Source: Liolophura sinensis (Eukaryota; Mollusca; Polyplacophora; Chitonida; Chitonidae). Taken from it: DNA of 64,000 bases. Below the pieces are notes generated by a model. It had not been told where the DNA came from. It did no database searches and was given only the letters and a program-made list of their open reading frames with translations. Position numbers and translations under genes: made by a program. The stretch covers positions 2,228,160 through 2,292,159 of the forward strand of contig NC_088298.1 in NCBI RefSeq assembly GCF_032854445.1. Direction: 5' to 3'. Shown here in pieces: positions 47,619 to 59,400 of this stretch (position 1 is the first letter of the stretch; each line of letters opens with the position of its first letter).

Positions 47619-48115
47619 AGATGGACTGTGGGGTGAGGAGATCTATGGGGCTGTGGGGTGAGGTGGATTGTGGGATGAGGAGATCTGTGGGGTGAGGAGG
47701 GCTGTGGGGTGAGGTTGGGTGAGGTTGGGTGAGGAGTTCTGTGGGGTGAGGTTGGGTGAGGTGGGCTGTGGGGTGAGGTTGGGTGAGGAGGGCTGTTGGG
47801 TGAGGTGAGCTGTGGGGTGGTGAGGGCTATGGGGTGAGGTTGGGTAAGGAGGGCTGTGGGGTGAGGTGGGCTGTGGGGTGAGGTTGGGTGAGGAGGGCTG
47901 TAGGGTGAGCTTGGGAGAGGAGGGCTGTGGGGTGAGGTGGGCTGTGAGATGAGGTGGGCTGGGTTGTGGAGGGCTATGGGGTGAGGTTGGGTGGTGAGGG
48001 CTATGGGGTGAGGTTGGGTGAGGAGGGCTGTGGGGTGAGCTTGGGAGAGGAGGGCTGTGGGGTGAAGTTGGGTGAGGAGGGCTGTGGGGTGAGGAGGGCT
48101 GTGGGGATGAGGAGG
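47619..48115. repeat. G-rich minisatellite ggctgtggggtgaggttggg
   Basis: About 500 bp of variable 14-30-bp units of gggtgagg and gggctgtg type, strongly G-rich on the plus strand with many GGG or GGGG runs spaced by short loops. Confidence 0.9.
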
Positions 48116-48149
48116 GGGACAGCCGAGACCCAGCTCAGGATTTTATCAC

Positions 48150-48790
48150 CTCAGTGAGTACCTGAATTGTGATGACCACACACTGATAGTCCTGGACTGT
48201 GATGACCACACACTGATAGTCCTGGACTGTGACAACAAGAAGATAATGTACACTGTCAGTGATGTTGTCACAGAGCCACTCGTGCCATGGGCTGAGTATA
48301 AAGAAGTGGTAAAATCAGCATCTGCTCATCTGATTACATGCACCAAAAATCATTAACAAAAATGTTGGGCCGCATAGCGCTTGTTAGGAATCTTGTAATT
48401 AAAAACTTCAGCTTTTCTCATTTATTTACTTATTTCATTGGTGTTTTAGACCATGTGTTCAGGTTAAAGAAGATAATGTTCACTGTTAGTGATGTTATCG
48501 TCACAGAGCCTCTCGTGCCATGGGTGGAGTATAAAGAAGTGGTAAAATCAGCATCTGCTCATCTGATTACATGCACCAAAAATCATTAACAAAAATGTTG
48601 GGCCGCATAGTGATTTTCACAAATCTTGTAATTCAAAAACTTCATCTTTATGCATTTATTTACTTATTTCATTAGTGTTTTAGACCATGCATTCAGGTTA
48701 AAGAAGATAATGTTCACTGTTAGTGATGTTGTTGTCACAGAACCTCTCGTGCCATGGGTGGACTTTAAAGAAGTGGTAAAATCAGGTGAA
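48150..48790 (+). repeat. Triplicated exon-like segment, about 232-bp period
   Basis: A 30-bp unit (gtgatgaccacacactgata plus gtcctggact) occurs twice, then three copies of a longer unit begin near 48239, 48469 and 48703. Each contains a frame reading ITVSDV-type residues, then TEPLVPW and KEVVKS. The copies differ by a whole codon and by several silent or conservative changes, which hints that the segment was once a coding exon. The spacer includes SINE-tail-like tttatttacttatttcattg. No known protein is recognised and no complete exon chain can be built, so it is listed as a repeat. Confidence 0.5.
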
Positions 48791-48964
48791 TCTGTAATTC
48801 TACCTTAACTTCCCAGTGAAATGTTATGGAAACGTCTCCCCACCATGGGGTAATTATTCATTACGTTATTTATACACTGCACTGAATTTGATGAAATAGG
48901 CAGGCTACCCGGAGATTTTGTGTTAAAAATCTTAGCAGATTTTATAGAAGATGAAAGAGTGGGA

Positions 48965-49178
48965 CTAAAATTTTAGTCACGATGGTGGGAGAAAACCGGG
49001 CACAGCCCCAGAAAACCCACGAATATGCGCAGGTTGCTGACTTTCCCACATAACTGTACGACAGAAGAGGAAGAGAGTATGATCTGAACTTGAACTCAAA
49101 GCGGATCACATTGGTAAGAGGCACCCGGGTCATTGTACTGCACTAGCACACCAACCACCAGGCCACAGTGCTCCCCTC
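48965..49178 (-). mobile_element. SINE-1, head complete
   Basis: Body words gatggtgggagaaaaccggg and acccacgaatatgcgcaggt. On the minus strand the head shows tggcctggtggttggtgtgc (A-box region) and gagttcaagttca (B-box region). The tail is missing. Confidence 0.8.
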
Positions 49179-49539
49179 CCCCCACCAACCCCCCACATCC
49201 TGTTGGAGTCAGAAAACCTGCAAATGTATGTACATAACATAACAAAGTATCACAAATGTCCTACTAACTCTTCACAACCAACAGCAGTCTAAGAAATTGT
49301 TCACATGATTAATGACATACTAGACCAAAATTTCTCTGTAAACTCAAATTCAGTTCTTCAATTTCTGGTTTGCTACATTATTATCACTATGTGAATTAAA
49401 CTTCTGTTCTACAGTTTCATGGTCACAAACTTCATGTTCATTTGTAATCCCGCCTGTCGTTCACAATATGTCACAGGTTTTGTACAGAATGACCCTTATT
49501 AGAGTTAGATATCACATTCATTATAAACCAACCACAACA

Positions 49540-49695
49540 ACAACAACCACTCACCAACCAACCACAACCACTCACTGACCAATCACAACCACTCACTGAC
49601 CAATCACAACCACTCATTGACCAATCACAACCACTCATTGAGAAATCACAACCACTCACTGACCAATCACACCCATTCACTATAAAACTAATCAA
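49540..49695. repeat. 21-bp minisatellite accaatcacaaccactcact
   Basis: About seven units of cactgaccaatcacaaccac with ttg/ctg variants. The Cys-Asp-Trp-Ser frames on the minus strand are produced by the repeat. Confidence 0.85.
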
Positions 49696-50445
49696 TTTCA
49701 ACCACTAACCAGTCACAGACTTGGCCAGCCAGTCACAAACAACACGCCACTGAGATCAAAGTTTGCTGACCTGTTGACATCTACTTTGATGATAATAATA
49801 CAGCACTTATTCTCTCACAAAACTTTTGCATTGTGTCAAGTGTCTGGATTTCTTGATATTCTATATTTCTCGAATCTCAATATTCTAAGATTTTCCAAGT
49901 TCTCGGGATTAAAAGTTCCATGCTTTTCCCAGGTGTCGTGGATTACAAAATTCCAGGGCTTTCCAGGTTTCTCGATATTCAAAAATTACACATTTTTTCC
50001 AGGTGTCTTGGATTTCAAAATTCCTGGATTTTTGAGGTTTTCCAAGACCCATTTATACTGTAGAAAGAACATCCACGTGTTCACAGAAAAAACTGTGTAA
50101 CTGCAGCTTGATAACAAGACACATTCAGATTTCAAACTTGGACGAGTTTCCAGAACCAACTGCAAGCTTGGTAAGCAATCAGCACACACGTATAGGACAG
50201 GTGATGGTCACTGCTCTTCTACAAATTCCATCTTGTTTCTTTACAGCTGTTATAAAGAAGAGTTTTAGCACTGAACAATTCACAGCTGGCCATCATTCAC
50301 TTTCCCAGAACAATGAACATTCCTAACTCACCAGACAATACAAAAATGGTGAGTTTTCACAGCCTTTTTGTGTACAATAACAATCGGGACGGTATTACAA
50401 GAAATCACACTGATAGTTCAGAAACAAATCCATCATCTGTTATCA
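49696..50445. other. Region between array and KRIT1 stop
   Basis: Contains a stretch of degenerate repeats (49840-50050) with words such as tccaggtgtcttggatttca and aaattccagggctttcca at intervals of about 60-80 bp. The part nearest 50445 is expected to be the KRIT1 3' untranslated region on the minus strand. No other gene is seen. Confidence 0.45.
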
Positions 50446-53400
50446 TCACGTTGATCGCTGTTCCAAGGATGCCATTTTCGTCATCAGATGCATGATCAGT
50501 CCTGCCTGTTTCGTCCGCACCGACGTTTTCGTTCGTTGAGAAGACTTGGATTGGATTTCTAATATTGGCCTTTCTGGAATTTGCTGCCAGTCAATGTCGG
50601 GATACCTGAAACTTCGGTTCATGTCCTGAAAAAAAAAAATGTCTCTAAATCACATCACTTATAAATACCTCAAAAGAAACAGAGAAAAAACAAACGAAAA
50701 CAAGAGACAAAAACAGAGAAAAACAAAGAGAAAAACAGAGAAAGAGAGAAAAACAGAGAAAAGGAGATTACTATGTGAACAATGTTTATCAGGCAGTGTT
50801 AAATGGAAAAAAAATGTGATGAAAGGGCACTTCCATTTTTGGGGTTTTCTTTTCTGTGTTTCCTTTTATGTTTCTTACAAACTAACTGTATATACATATA
50901 TATAACGTCAGAAATAGTAAATTTAATAAACTCAAAAAAGAATTTTCTTTCTGATTTTTATATTCGAACAAAACAAATTTTAAGCTTGTTGTACTACACA
51001 CAAGTACCAAATAAGACAAAGTACATTTATTAAAATCAACAATAACAAAATCAAACTAGAGCCCAAGGGCTGTGAAATGGGTCTATTGCTTCTAACTATG
51101 ATATACTGTAAGATTGTAGACATTTTGCCGAAATTATTTTTCTAATTATTTCACCGTTTCTATTTGTTTGGTTAGTGTGAGCATGAAAATCTTCATTATC
51201 TGTCCCACTGCCGTATATGACAACAGATCAAGGCAACACATTGTAATACAATACATGTTTTGGTCCTTACATTGTATAGTTGTATCTCAACAGTACATAT
51301 ATGCCAAGGACACATAAAACACATGTACAATCTGTCAACCATTTTTTACCATCTTTTCAGGATTATATCCAAATGTTCATCACCTTCACGGAATTAGGAA
51401 GGTCAACTACTGGGCAGTAACCCAAGGGGTCAAGCAATGCTACAGATACTTTTCAGAGGTAGTGACATACTCTCTGCTTTTCCCAGAGAGGGAGCACTGG
51501 GTAAGCCTACTGCAGTACACATTTTTGTGAGATTACTCTGCACTTCACTATTTTGGGTCCCCAGCAATACATCTGGAAAGTACATACACATGCATACATG
51601 TACAGGCCTCCACAGACCTACCAGTACGGAGAGTCTTGTTGTTATATACATGTATAGGCCTACACAGACCTACCAGTACGGAGAGTCTTGTTGTTATATA
51701 CATGTATAGGCCTACACAGACCTATCGGTACAGAGAGTCTTATCATTACATACATGTATAGGCCTCCACAGACCTATCGATACAGAGAGTCTTGTTGTTA
51801 CACACATGTCTAGGCCTACACAGAGCTACCGGTACAGACAGTCTTGTTGTTACATACATGTATAGGCCTACACAGACCTACCGGTACAGAGAGTTTTGCT
51901 GTTACATACAAGTCTAGGCCTCCACAGACCTATCGATACAGAGAGTCTTGTTGTTACATACATGTCTAGGTCTCCACAGACCTACCGGTACAGAGAGTCT
52001 TGTTGTTACATACATGTATAAGCCTCCACAGACCTACAGGTACAGAGTCTCTTGTCGTTACACAGATGTACAGGCCTACACAGACCTACTGGTACAGACA
52101 GTCTTGTTGTTACATACATGTACAGGCCTCCACAGACCTATCGGTACAGAGAGTCTTGTTGTTACATACATGTCTAGGTCTCCACAGACCTACCGGTACA
52201 GAGAGTCTTGTTGTTACATACATGTCTAGGCCTTCACAGACCTACTGTTGTTCTTGTAGTCTTGACTTCTTGTCGTTACACAGATGTACAGGCCTCCACA
52301 GACCTATCGGTACAGAGACTCTTGTTGTTACATACAGGTCTAGGTCTCCACAGACCTACCAGTACAGAGAGTCTTGTCATTACATACATGTATAGGCCTC
52401 CACAGACCTACCAGTAAAGAGAGTCTTGTTGTTACATACATGTATAGGCCTCCAAAGACCTACAGGTACAGAGTCTCTTGTCGTTACACAGATGTACAGG
52501 CCTACACAGACCTACTGGTACAGAGAGTCTTGTTGTTACATACATGTACAGGCCTCCACAGACCTATCAGTACAGAGAGTCTTGTTGTTACATACATGTA
52601 CAGGCCTCCACAGACCTATCAGTACAGAGAGTCTTGTCATTACATACATGTCTAGGTCTCCACAGACCTACCGGTACAGAGAGTCCTGTCGTTACATACA
52701 TGTCTAGGCCTCCACAGACCTACCGGTACAGAGAGTCTTGTTGTTACATGTACAACTACAAGTATATGTATTTACATTGCCCACAATTTTGTCATAACAT
52801 TCTAGAATAAATTAATTACTTCAGCTCTTCCTCATGAGGAATGAATCTAAATGACGCTCATAGGCCTATATTTATTCATTACACCTCAACCTGTGGGATT
52901 ACCGGGTTCATTCCAATAACTCACAGTGTTTGTACTGGGGTCAAAAAAAAAATCCTACTTTTGTCGAGGTTTGCAATCCGCTTGTCAGATTAGACGATTC
53001 AATCCGCTTGTCAGATTAGACGAGTAGTACGGCCCGAGCCCATGCGTGACCTCATAACCCTGCTTGGAGTCAGAAAATGAAAATTTTGCCGCGATTTTAG
53101 AGTCCGGGAACATCTGTGCAAACAGAGTCGAGGTGCATGCTGCTGCGTGAGGAGATATACCATGTGCCTCCAGGTGATGCAAATGAATAATTTCCGCATC
53201 TCTCGCCAGCTCTTCAGTGCCCCGGGCCTCTGCATTCTTGGCAGCAGCACCAGCTGCAAAAGCATGCACAATACTCCCACGGCATCCCGCAGTCGTCTTC
53301 GCCTTCTGATGCTTACCGGTAGCACTATGCTTACTAAGCGCCTTTTCGCCCTCCTTCAAACAAACATTGGACTTGCAGAATCGGCACGTAACATTAAAAT

Positions 53401-56400
53401 TGTCATTCCTAAGGATCCAATCTCCATATTTCCCCCCGTTCGGGTCGCTGGTTTCCAATAATTTCTCCGTAAAGTGTAACACCATCTTGGCAAGACTTTG
53501 GAAATCTCGCGCGATTGTAGTCTCGTGGCCTCTCGTGACCTCTCGAGATTTTCCGCGAATTTACGGGTGATCGGTTCCAACAGCTGTACTTACTCCCTCC
53601 GCTGCATTAGTTGGACATACAGACTGCGGATGGGCTGTGCTCAATTACTGCAAGGCCGGAACAAGCCTGACTTTGGTACATTGGACGCGGCGGGTGTATT
53701 TTCAGTAAGTGAACTGTTTAAAGTTTTGGCGGCTGACGTGTCTGCTGAACTCGGCCTCGCAAAAATCATCCCCTGAATTTCTCAAAGATTACAGTAAAAT
53801 AAATCTTTCTACATGACAAAATTCTTCTGCACAACAAACGGCAAAATCCGACGAATTTCGGCGAATACGGGTTAAAATTAATGAAAATCCTACTTTATCC
53901 GTCAAAACTGTGAAAATCCGACTTTTGTCGGATAATCCGACGCGGTACAAAAACTGAACTCACTCACAATTTACCAATGTCATGTTATTTTGATAGCAGA
54001 GGTTGCAGTATTATTTCATTCTATGGTAACTTGCCTAATGTGATGGGTAATCTTTCTGACCTGTCAAAACATTTCTGTAAACACAAACAACTGCCGTTTT
54101 GGGATCAGAACATGACACGCTTGTTTATTCTGTAAGACGGGACGGAAGTTGGGGGTCACGTGACCACCCTTTCGTGCCTGCAACAAAACAGCTGCCCAAT
54201 GTTAAAGGACTGGGTAAAAGGTCCCTTTTTGCCACTTCGCTAGCGAACAGGAATGCCTAGTTGTACAAAATAACGCCACGAAAGCTCTGTAGAAATACTC
54301 AGACTACCGGTATCCGGAAAGCTGACAATTATACAAATCCAACAGATACAAGATCGCTGACATTGATTCAAAAATAGGCATTTTCCTATGCGAGGACCGT
54401 TTTCTTCACCCACGCCGTTTGTTACAAAGGCGATCAAGTGGTCTCCGGCTTCCGAGCTGTCTTACATAATGCTAAATCCAAATGTAAGCCTACATTGGGA
54501 GACAAAAATTTATTATTTGTGCTTTATTTATTGGCAGTAAATAGTATAAATCCAAAGTGCTTCTGCACACAAGCTATTCGCGTGATTGTTGTATATTATT
54601 GCATTAGCTTCTCTCCTCAGAAATCACTGACACATGTGCACGTTGGAAACTGGACCCTCGATGACACAAGCACAAATAACTGACGATCGGTTTAGAATTA
54701 AAACCATATACTGGAAGCGACATTAGGATGATTGATGCAAAACAGTGGCAGAACTTGCTGTATAGTAACCCAAATGATCATTTTTATTAGCCCTTGCTAC
54801 ATCTTCATGGCAAACACTCCAGAACGTCACAAATACAAATATTACAGTAGTCATTCTCCACGACTGCTGGTATTGGCACATGAGCCTTTGCTATAACCTT
54901 CAGTTTCGATTTGGACAAGACTGTTTGCTTTAAATCTCGCATGTATGCTATAGCTTGCAGGAATTTATGTGTATGCACATATCCTCATGCATATTCGCTA
55001 CGCTCTGTTTTAATATTAGAAGCATATCATCTAATTTATAAGCCCATTTATGCCCGCAAGCCCCTTATCTGTAGCGCTAGTGTCCATACTGGCATACTCC
55101 CCTTCTGATAGCTTCCACATTCTTTATTTTCACCATTTTGGTGACAAAGCACTGGATTGCCATAAGGTAGGCCCAAATATTATTTGGAGCTGTTAAATAC
55201 AGTACATGAAAGTCCCCTACCTTACATGGTGTAAATCTTTTCGCTACATACGCTATCACAGGCAATTGAGGTACTGACTGGTATGTGACATTTACCAATT
55301 TTTTGAATGAGTGAACCTTTCAATGAGTTCAAGCAATAACTATGGATGTGACATCAGTGGAACCCTCGGGGTGACTATGCTACACTCGGGGTCGCTACAG
55401 ACCACCACAGAATTTGATGTTAAAAAACTATTCACTTGGCTAGAAAAATTTTAAAAACATAATTCGAACTACATTCACAAATAACTTTTAATGGCCTTTC
55501 ATCTGATACCTACTTCATTTTACTGGAGTTTGTTTTTTTCTTACATAATCAGATTTTCTTACCCTAGTCTCATCATTTATCAAGTGCAATCCCACATCAT
55601 TCACTGCTATCAGACATTTGATCGGCTGAAAAGATGAAAGCAAACATCATTTTACTTGATTACTTTCAAGAGTTTACATTCTTTAAAACATATCAACGTT
55701 TTCGTGATTTTCACGTATGTAATAGTTTGAAACCTTCAGTTTAGTACATTTATTTATTTATTTGATTGGTGTTTTATGACATACTCAAGAATGTTGCACA
55801 TAAACAACGGCGGCCAGCATTAATGGTGGGAGGAAACCGGGCAGAAAACCATGACCATCCACATGCTGTTGACACACCTTTCCATTTATTTATTTATTTA
55901 ATTGGTGTTTTACGCCATACTCAAGAATATTTGACTTATATGATGGCGGCCAGCATTATGGTAGGAGAAAACCAGCTAAGCCAAGGGAAATCCCACGACC
56001 ATCCACAGATTCACACCTTCCTAAGTACGCCCAAAGATATGGACAGAATGAGCTGGACTTGAACTCACAGTGACTGCATTGATGAAAGGCTCCGTGCCAT
56101 TGTGCCTGACAGTTCTTGTATATATGTATGTGTTATTTGGGGCAACTCAGATGGGAAATCTGAATTTCTTTCAAATAAATGATGCCTCTTTTACTCTTAT
56201 GAGGGACACTCAAGGGGCCAAAATCATTATGGAGGGAAAACTTCACGAAAGAAATATTTGAAGCTTGATGCTTAAAGTCAGATTTCACTACTGATATCAC
56301 TACCAGAAAAACTGCATAGAGTGCATGGTGGCAAGAAGGGGAGGCAACTGACCTTCTGATGCCTGCCACCGGGCTGCTCTATCCCACCATGGAAGAACGC

Positions 56401-59400
56401 TGAGCCATACACCGTCAGGTTTCGGCACCACTTCAGGAAAGCCATCTCCAATGCCTGATCAAATACAACACAATTTATTTATTTACCTGACAAAAATTTA
56501 TTCATTTGGGTTTACACCCTGTTTCTCACCATGTCAATATGTCACAAAACAGTTTTCCAGGCTTCTTTTCGAAACATTTCATTGTACTGTTCACTGCTAA
56601 AAAATTTACACATAGAAGTCCAAGTTTCAGACCTTGTTGGTTCATTTTGGAAAAAAAATTATGGTTATTTATGTCCACTTTTGGTCTTTTCAGTTTTCCA
56701 GACCTTTTTCTTCTGAGCTTTCACTGTATAATAGAATAGAAACTTAATAAATGACAATGACAAATCACAGACAGGCCATTTCATCCATTTTCCAAAAAAA
56801 GTCTGATCTTCATCTGTAGCTATTATGCTCACAGCTCAAACCACCAGGGGACATGTACATATGCTGCAAAAGCCATTCTTCCAGAACGCATGTTTCTTAA
56901 CGAAATCCAGGTGGATTCCTTCACTTTCAATGTGTTCGTGTACATTCACCAGATTTGTTCACATTCCCACTGCATTCCCTCCCCAAACCACCCATTTCCA
57001 TCTCACCTGAGTGGTTCGGTCTTTCTCTGGTAGGTTTGCGCTGAAGTTCTTGTATTGTTGCTGTATAAGCCTGTGATGGTTACTCGCTCGACTCTTCAGC
57101 TTGTTGGCAGGGACTAAAGACTGAAGATTCCTACCGCTTAAACATAAACAAAGACAACAAAGGTCAGACAAATCATACAGTACATGACAGGCTAAGGATA
57201 GGAGGTTTTTAATGCTTAAACATAAACCAAGACAACAAAGGTCAGACAAATCAAACAGTACATGACAGGCTAAGGACAGGAGGTTTTTAATGCTTAAACA
57301 TAAACCAAGACGACAAAGAACAGACAAATCATACAGTAAATGTCACGCTAAGGACACGAGGTTTTTAATGCTGAACACATAAACACAGACGCCAAAAGTC
57401 AGACAAATCATACAGTAAATGTCAGGCTAAGGACACAAGGTTTTTAATGCTGAAAACACAAACACAGACCACAATCATCAGAAAAAACATATACTCAATG
57501 TCACACTATTAAGGACTAGACGTTTTTAACACTGAAGCCATAAATATAAAAGACAAAGGTCAAAAATTTATATAACATGAATGTAGAGTAAATACCAGAT
57601 TACTAGATAGAACAGGCTGTAAGGAGCTTTATTCCTGCCAATAGTATTCCAAATGTATATGACTTTTATCTATGTCATTATATCATATATCATATTAGAT
57701 TTATGGTGAATAAATGAATTTATTTATTTATTTCTTTGACTGGTGTTTTACGCCATACTCAAGAATATTTAACTTATACAACGGGGTCCAGCATTAGGGT
57801 GAGAGGAAACCAGGCAGAACCCAGGGGGGAAACCCAGGACCATCCACAGCTTGCTGGCAGACCTTCCCACGTATTGCCAGAGAGGAAGCCAGCATGAGCT
57901 GGAGCTGGACCTGAACTGAGCCACAGAGGCCCTGAATAAATGAATGAGTGATGAAATCCCAGCAAGATACATGTACTTTGTTTATTTTTTTGTCAATTAC
58001 TACAATCTAAACAGTAAATGTACACAAACTTAACCTTCTCCAATCTGCCTCTTCCGTGTGCGTCATACGCACCAGAGGTCATAACTGACTTATGACTCGT
58101 CTGCAAGTCCATTCGTCACCTTGATCAAACGAGCATTTAAGTTTTATGTCGTCTTGCACTCCCCATGTCCAAAATTTGACTGAGCGACAAACTAACCAGC
58201 AACAGACAGACCAACCAACTTATAAAACTTTAAATAAAAACAATGAACACTCACTTTGAGAAGAAAGTCTTTGCTTTTGCCTGTTCGTATTCCCCCTGAG
58301 ACATGTAGGTTAAGATGGCCGCAAAGAGTAGAACGTCATTGTCTGAGCATGGGTACATGGCCTTGATATAGTTATGATACGCCTCGTGGAACATCAGGTT
58401 GACGGCTCCTGGGTGGCTGATCTGAAATAACACGCAGATACGAGTACAGACATTTTACAAGGTACATGGCCTTGATATAGTTATGATACACCTTGTGGAA
58501 CATCAGGTTGACGGCTCCTGGGTGGCTGATCTGAAATAACATGCAGATACAAGTACGGACATTTCACAAGGTACATGGCCTTGATATAGTTATGATACAC
58601 CTCATGGAACATCAGGTTGACGGCTCCTGGGTGGCTGATCTGAAATAACATGCAGATACAAGTACGGACATTTCACAAGGTACATGGCCTTGATATAGTT
58701 ATGATACACCTTGTGGAACATCAGGTTGACGGCTCCTGGGTGGCTGATCTGAAATAACATGCAGATACAAGTACGGACATTTCACAAGGTACATGGCCTT
58801 GATATAGTTATGATACACCTCATGGAACATCAGGTTGACGGCTCCTGGGTGGCTGATCTGAAATAACACGCAGACACTTCACAAGGTACATGGCCTTGAA
58901 ATAGTTATGACACACCTCATGGAACATCAGGTTGACAGCTCCTGGGTGGCTGATCTGAAATAACACGCAGACACGAGTACAGACACTTCACAAGGTACAT
59001 GGCCTTGAAATAGTTATGATACACCTCATGGAACATCAGGTTGACGGCTCCTGGGTGGCTGATCTGAAATAACACGCAGACACGAGTACAGACACTTCAC
59101 AAGGTACATGGCCTTGAAATAGTTATGACACACCTCATGGAACATCAGGTTGACGGCTCCTGGGTGGCTGATCTGAAATAACACGCAGATACAAGTACAG
59201 ACACTTCACAAGGTACATGGCCTTGATATAGTTATGATACGCCTCATGGAACATCAGGTTGACGGCTCCTAGGTGGCTGATCTGAAATAACATGCAGATA
59301 CAAGTACGGACATTTCACAAGGTACATGGCCTTGATATAGTTATGATACACCTCATGGAACATCAGGTTGACGGCTCCTGGGTGGCTGATCTGAAATAAC

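Noticed and set aside
49774-50326. Plus-strand frames at 49774-50326 as exons of a further gene
   Set aside because: Built on degenerate ttccaggttt-type repeats. One short stretch near 50128 has AG and GT borders but no similarity or partner exon.
53147-53776. Plus-strand frames opposite the zinc-finger frame
   Set aside because: Antisense shadows of 52985-53485 and unrelated short frames without family similarity.
55077-55298. Minus-strand frame as an extra KRIT1 exon
   Set aside because: The protein already aligns without a gap from 55563 to 50625, and this frame has no acceptor or donor fitting the phase.
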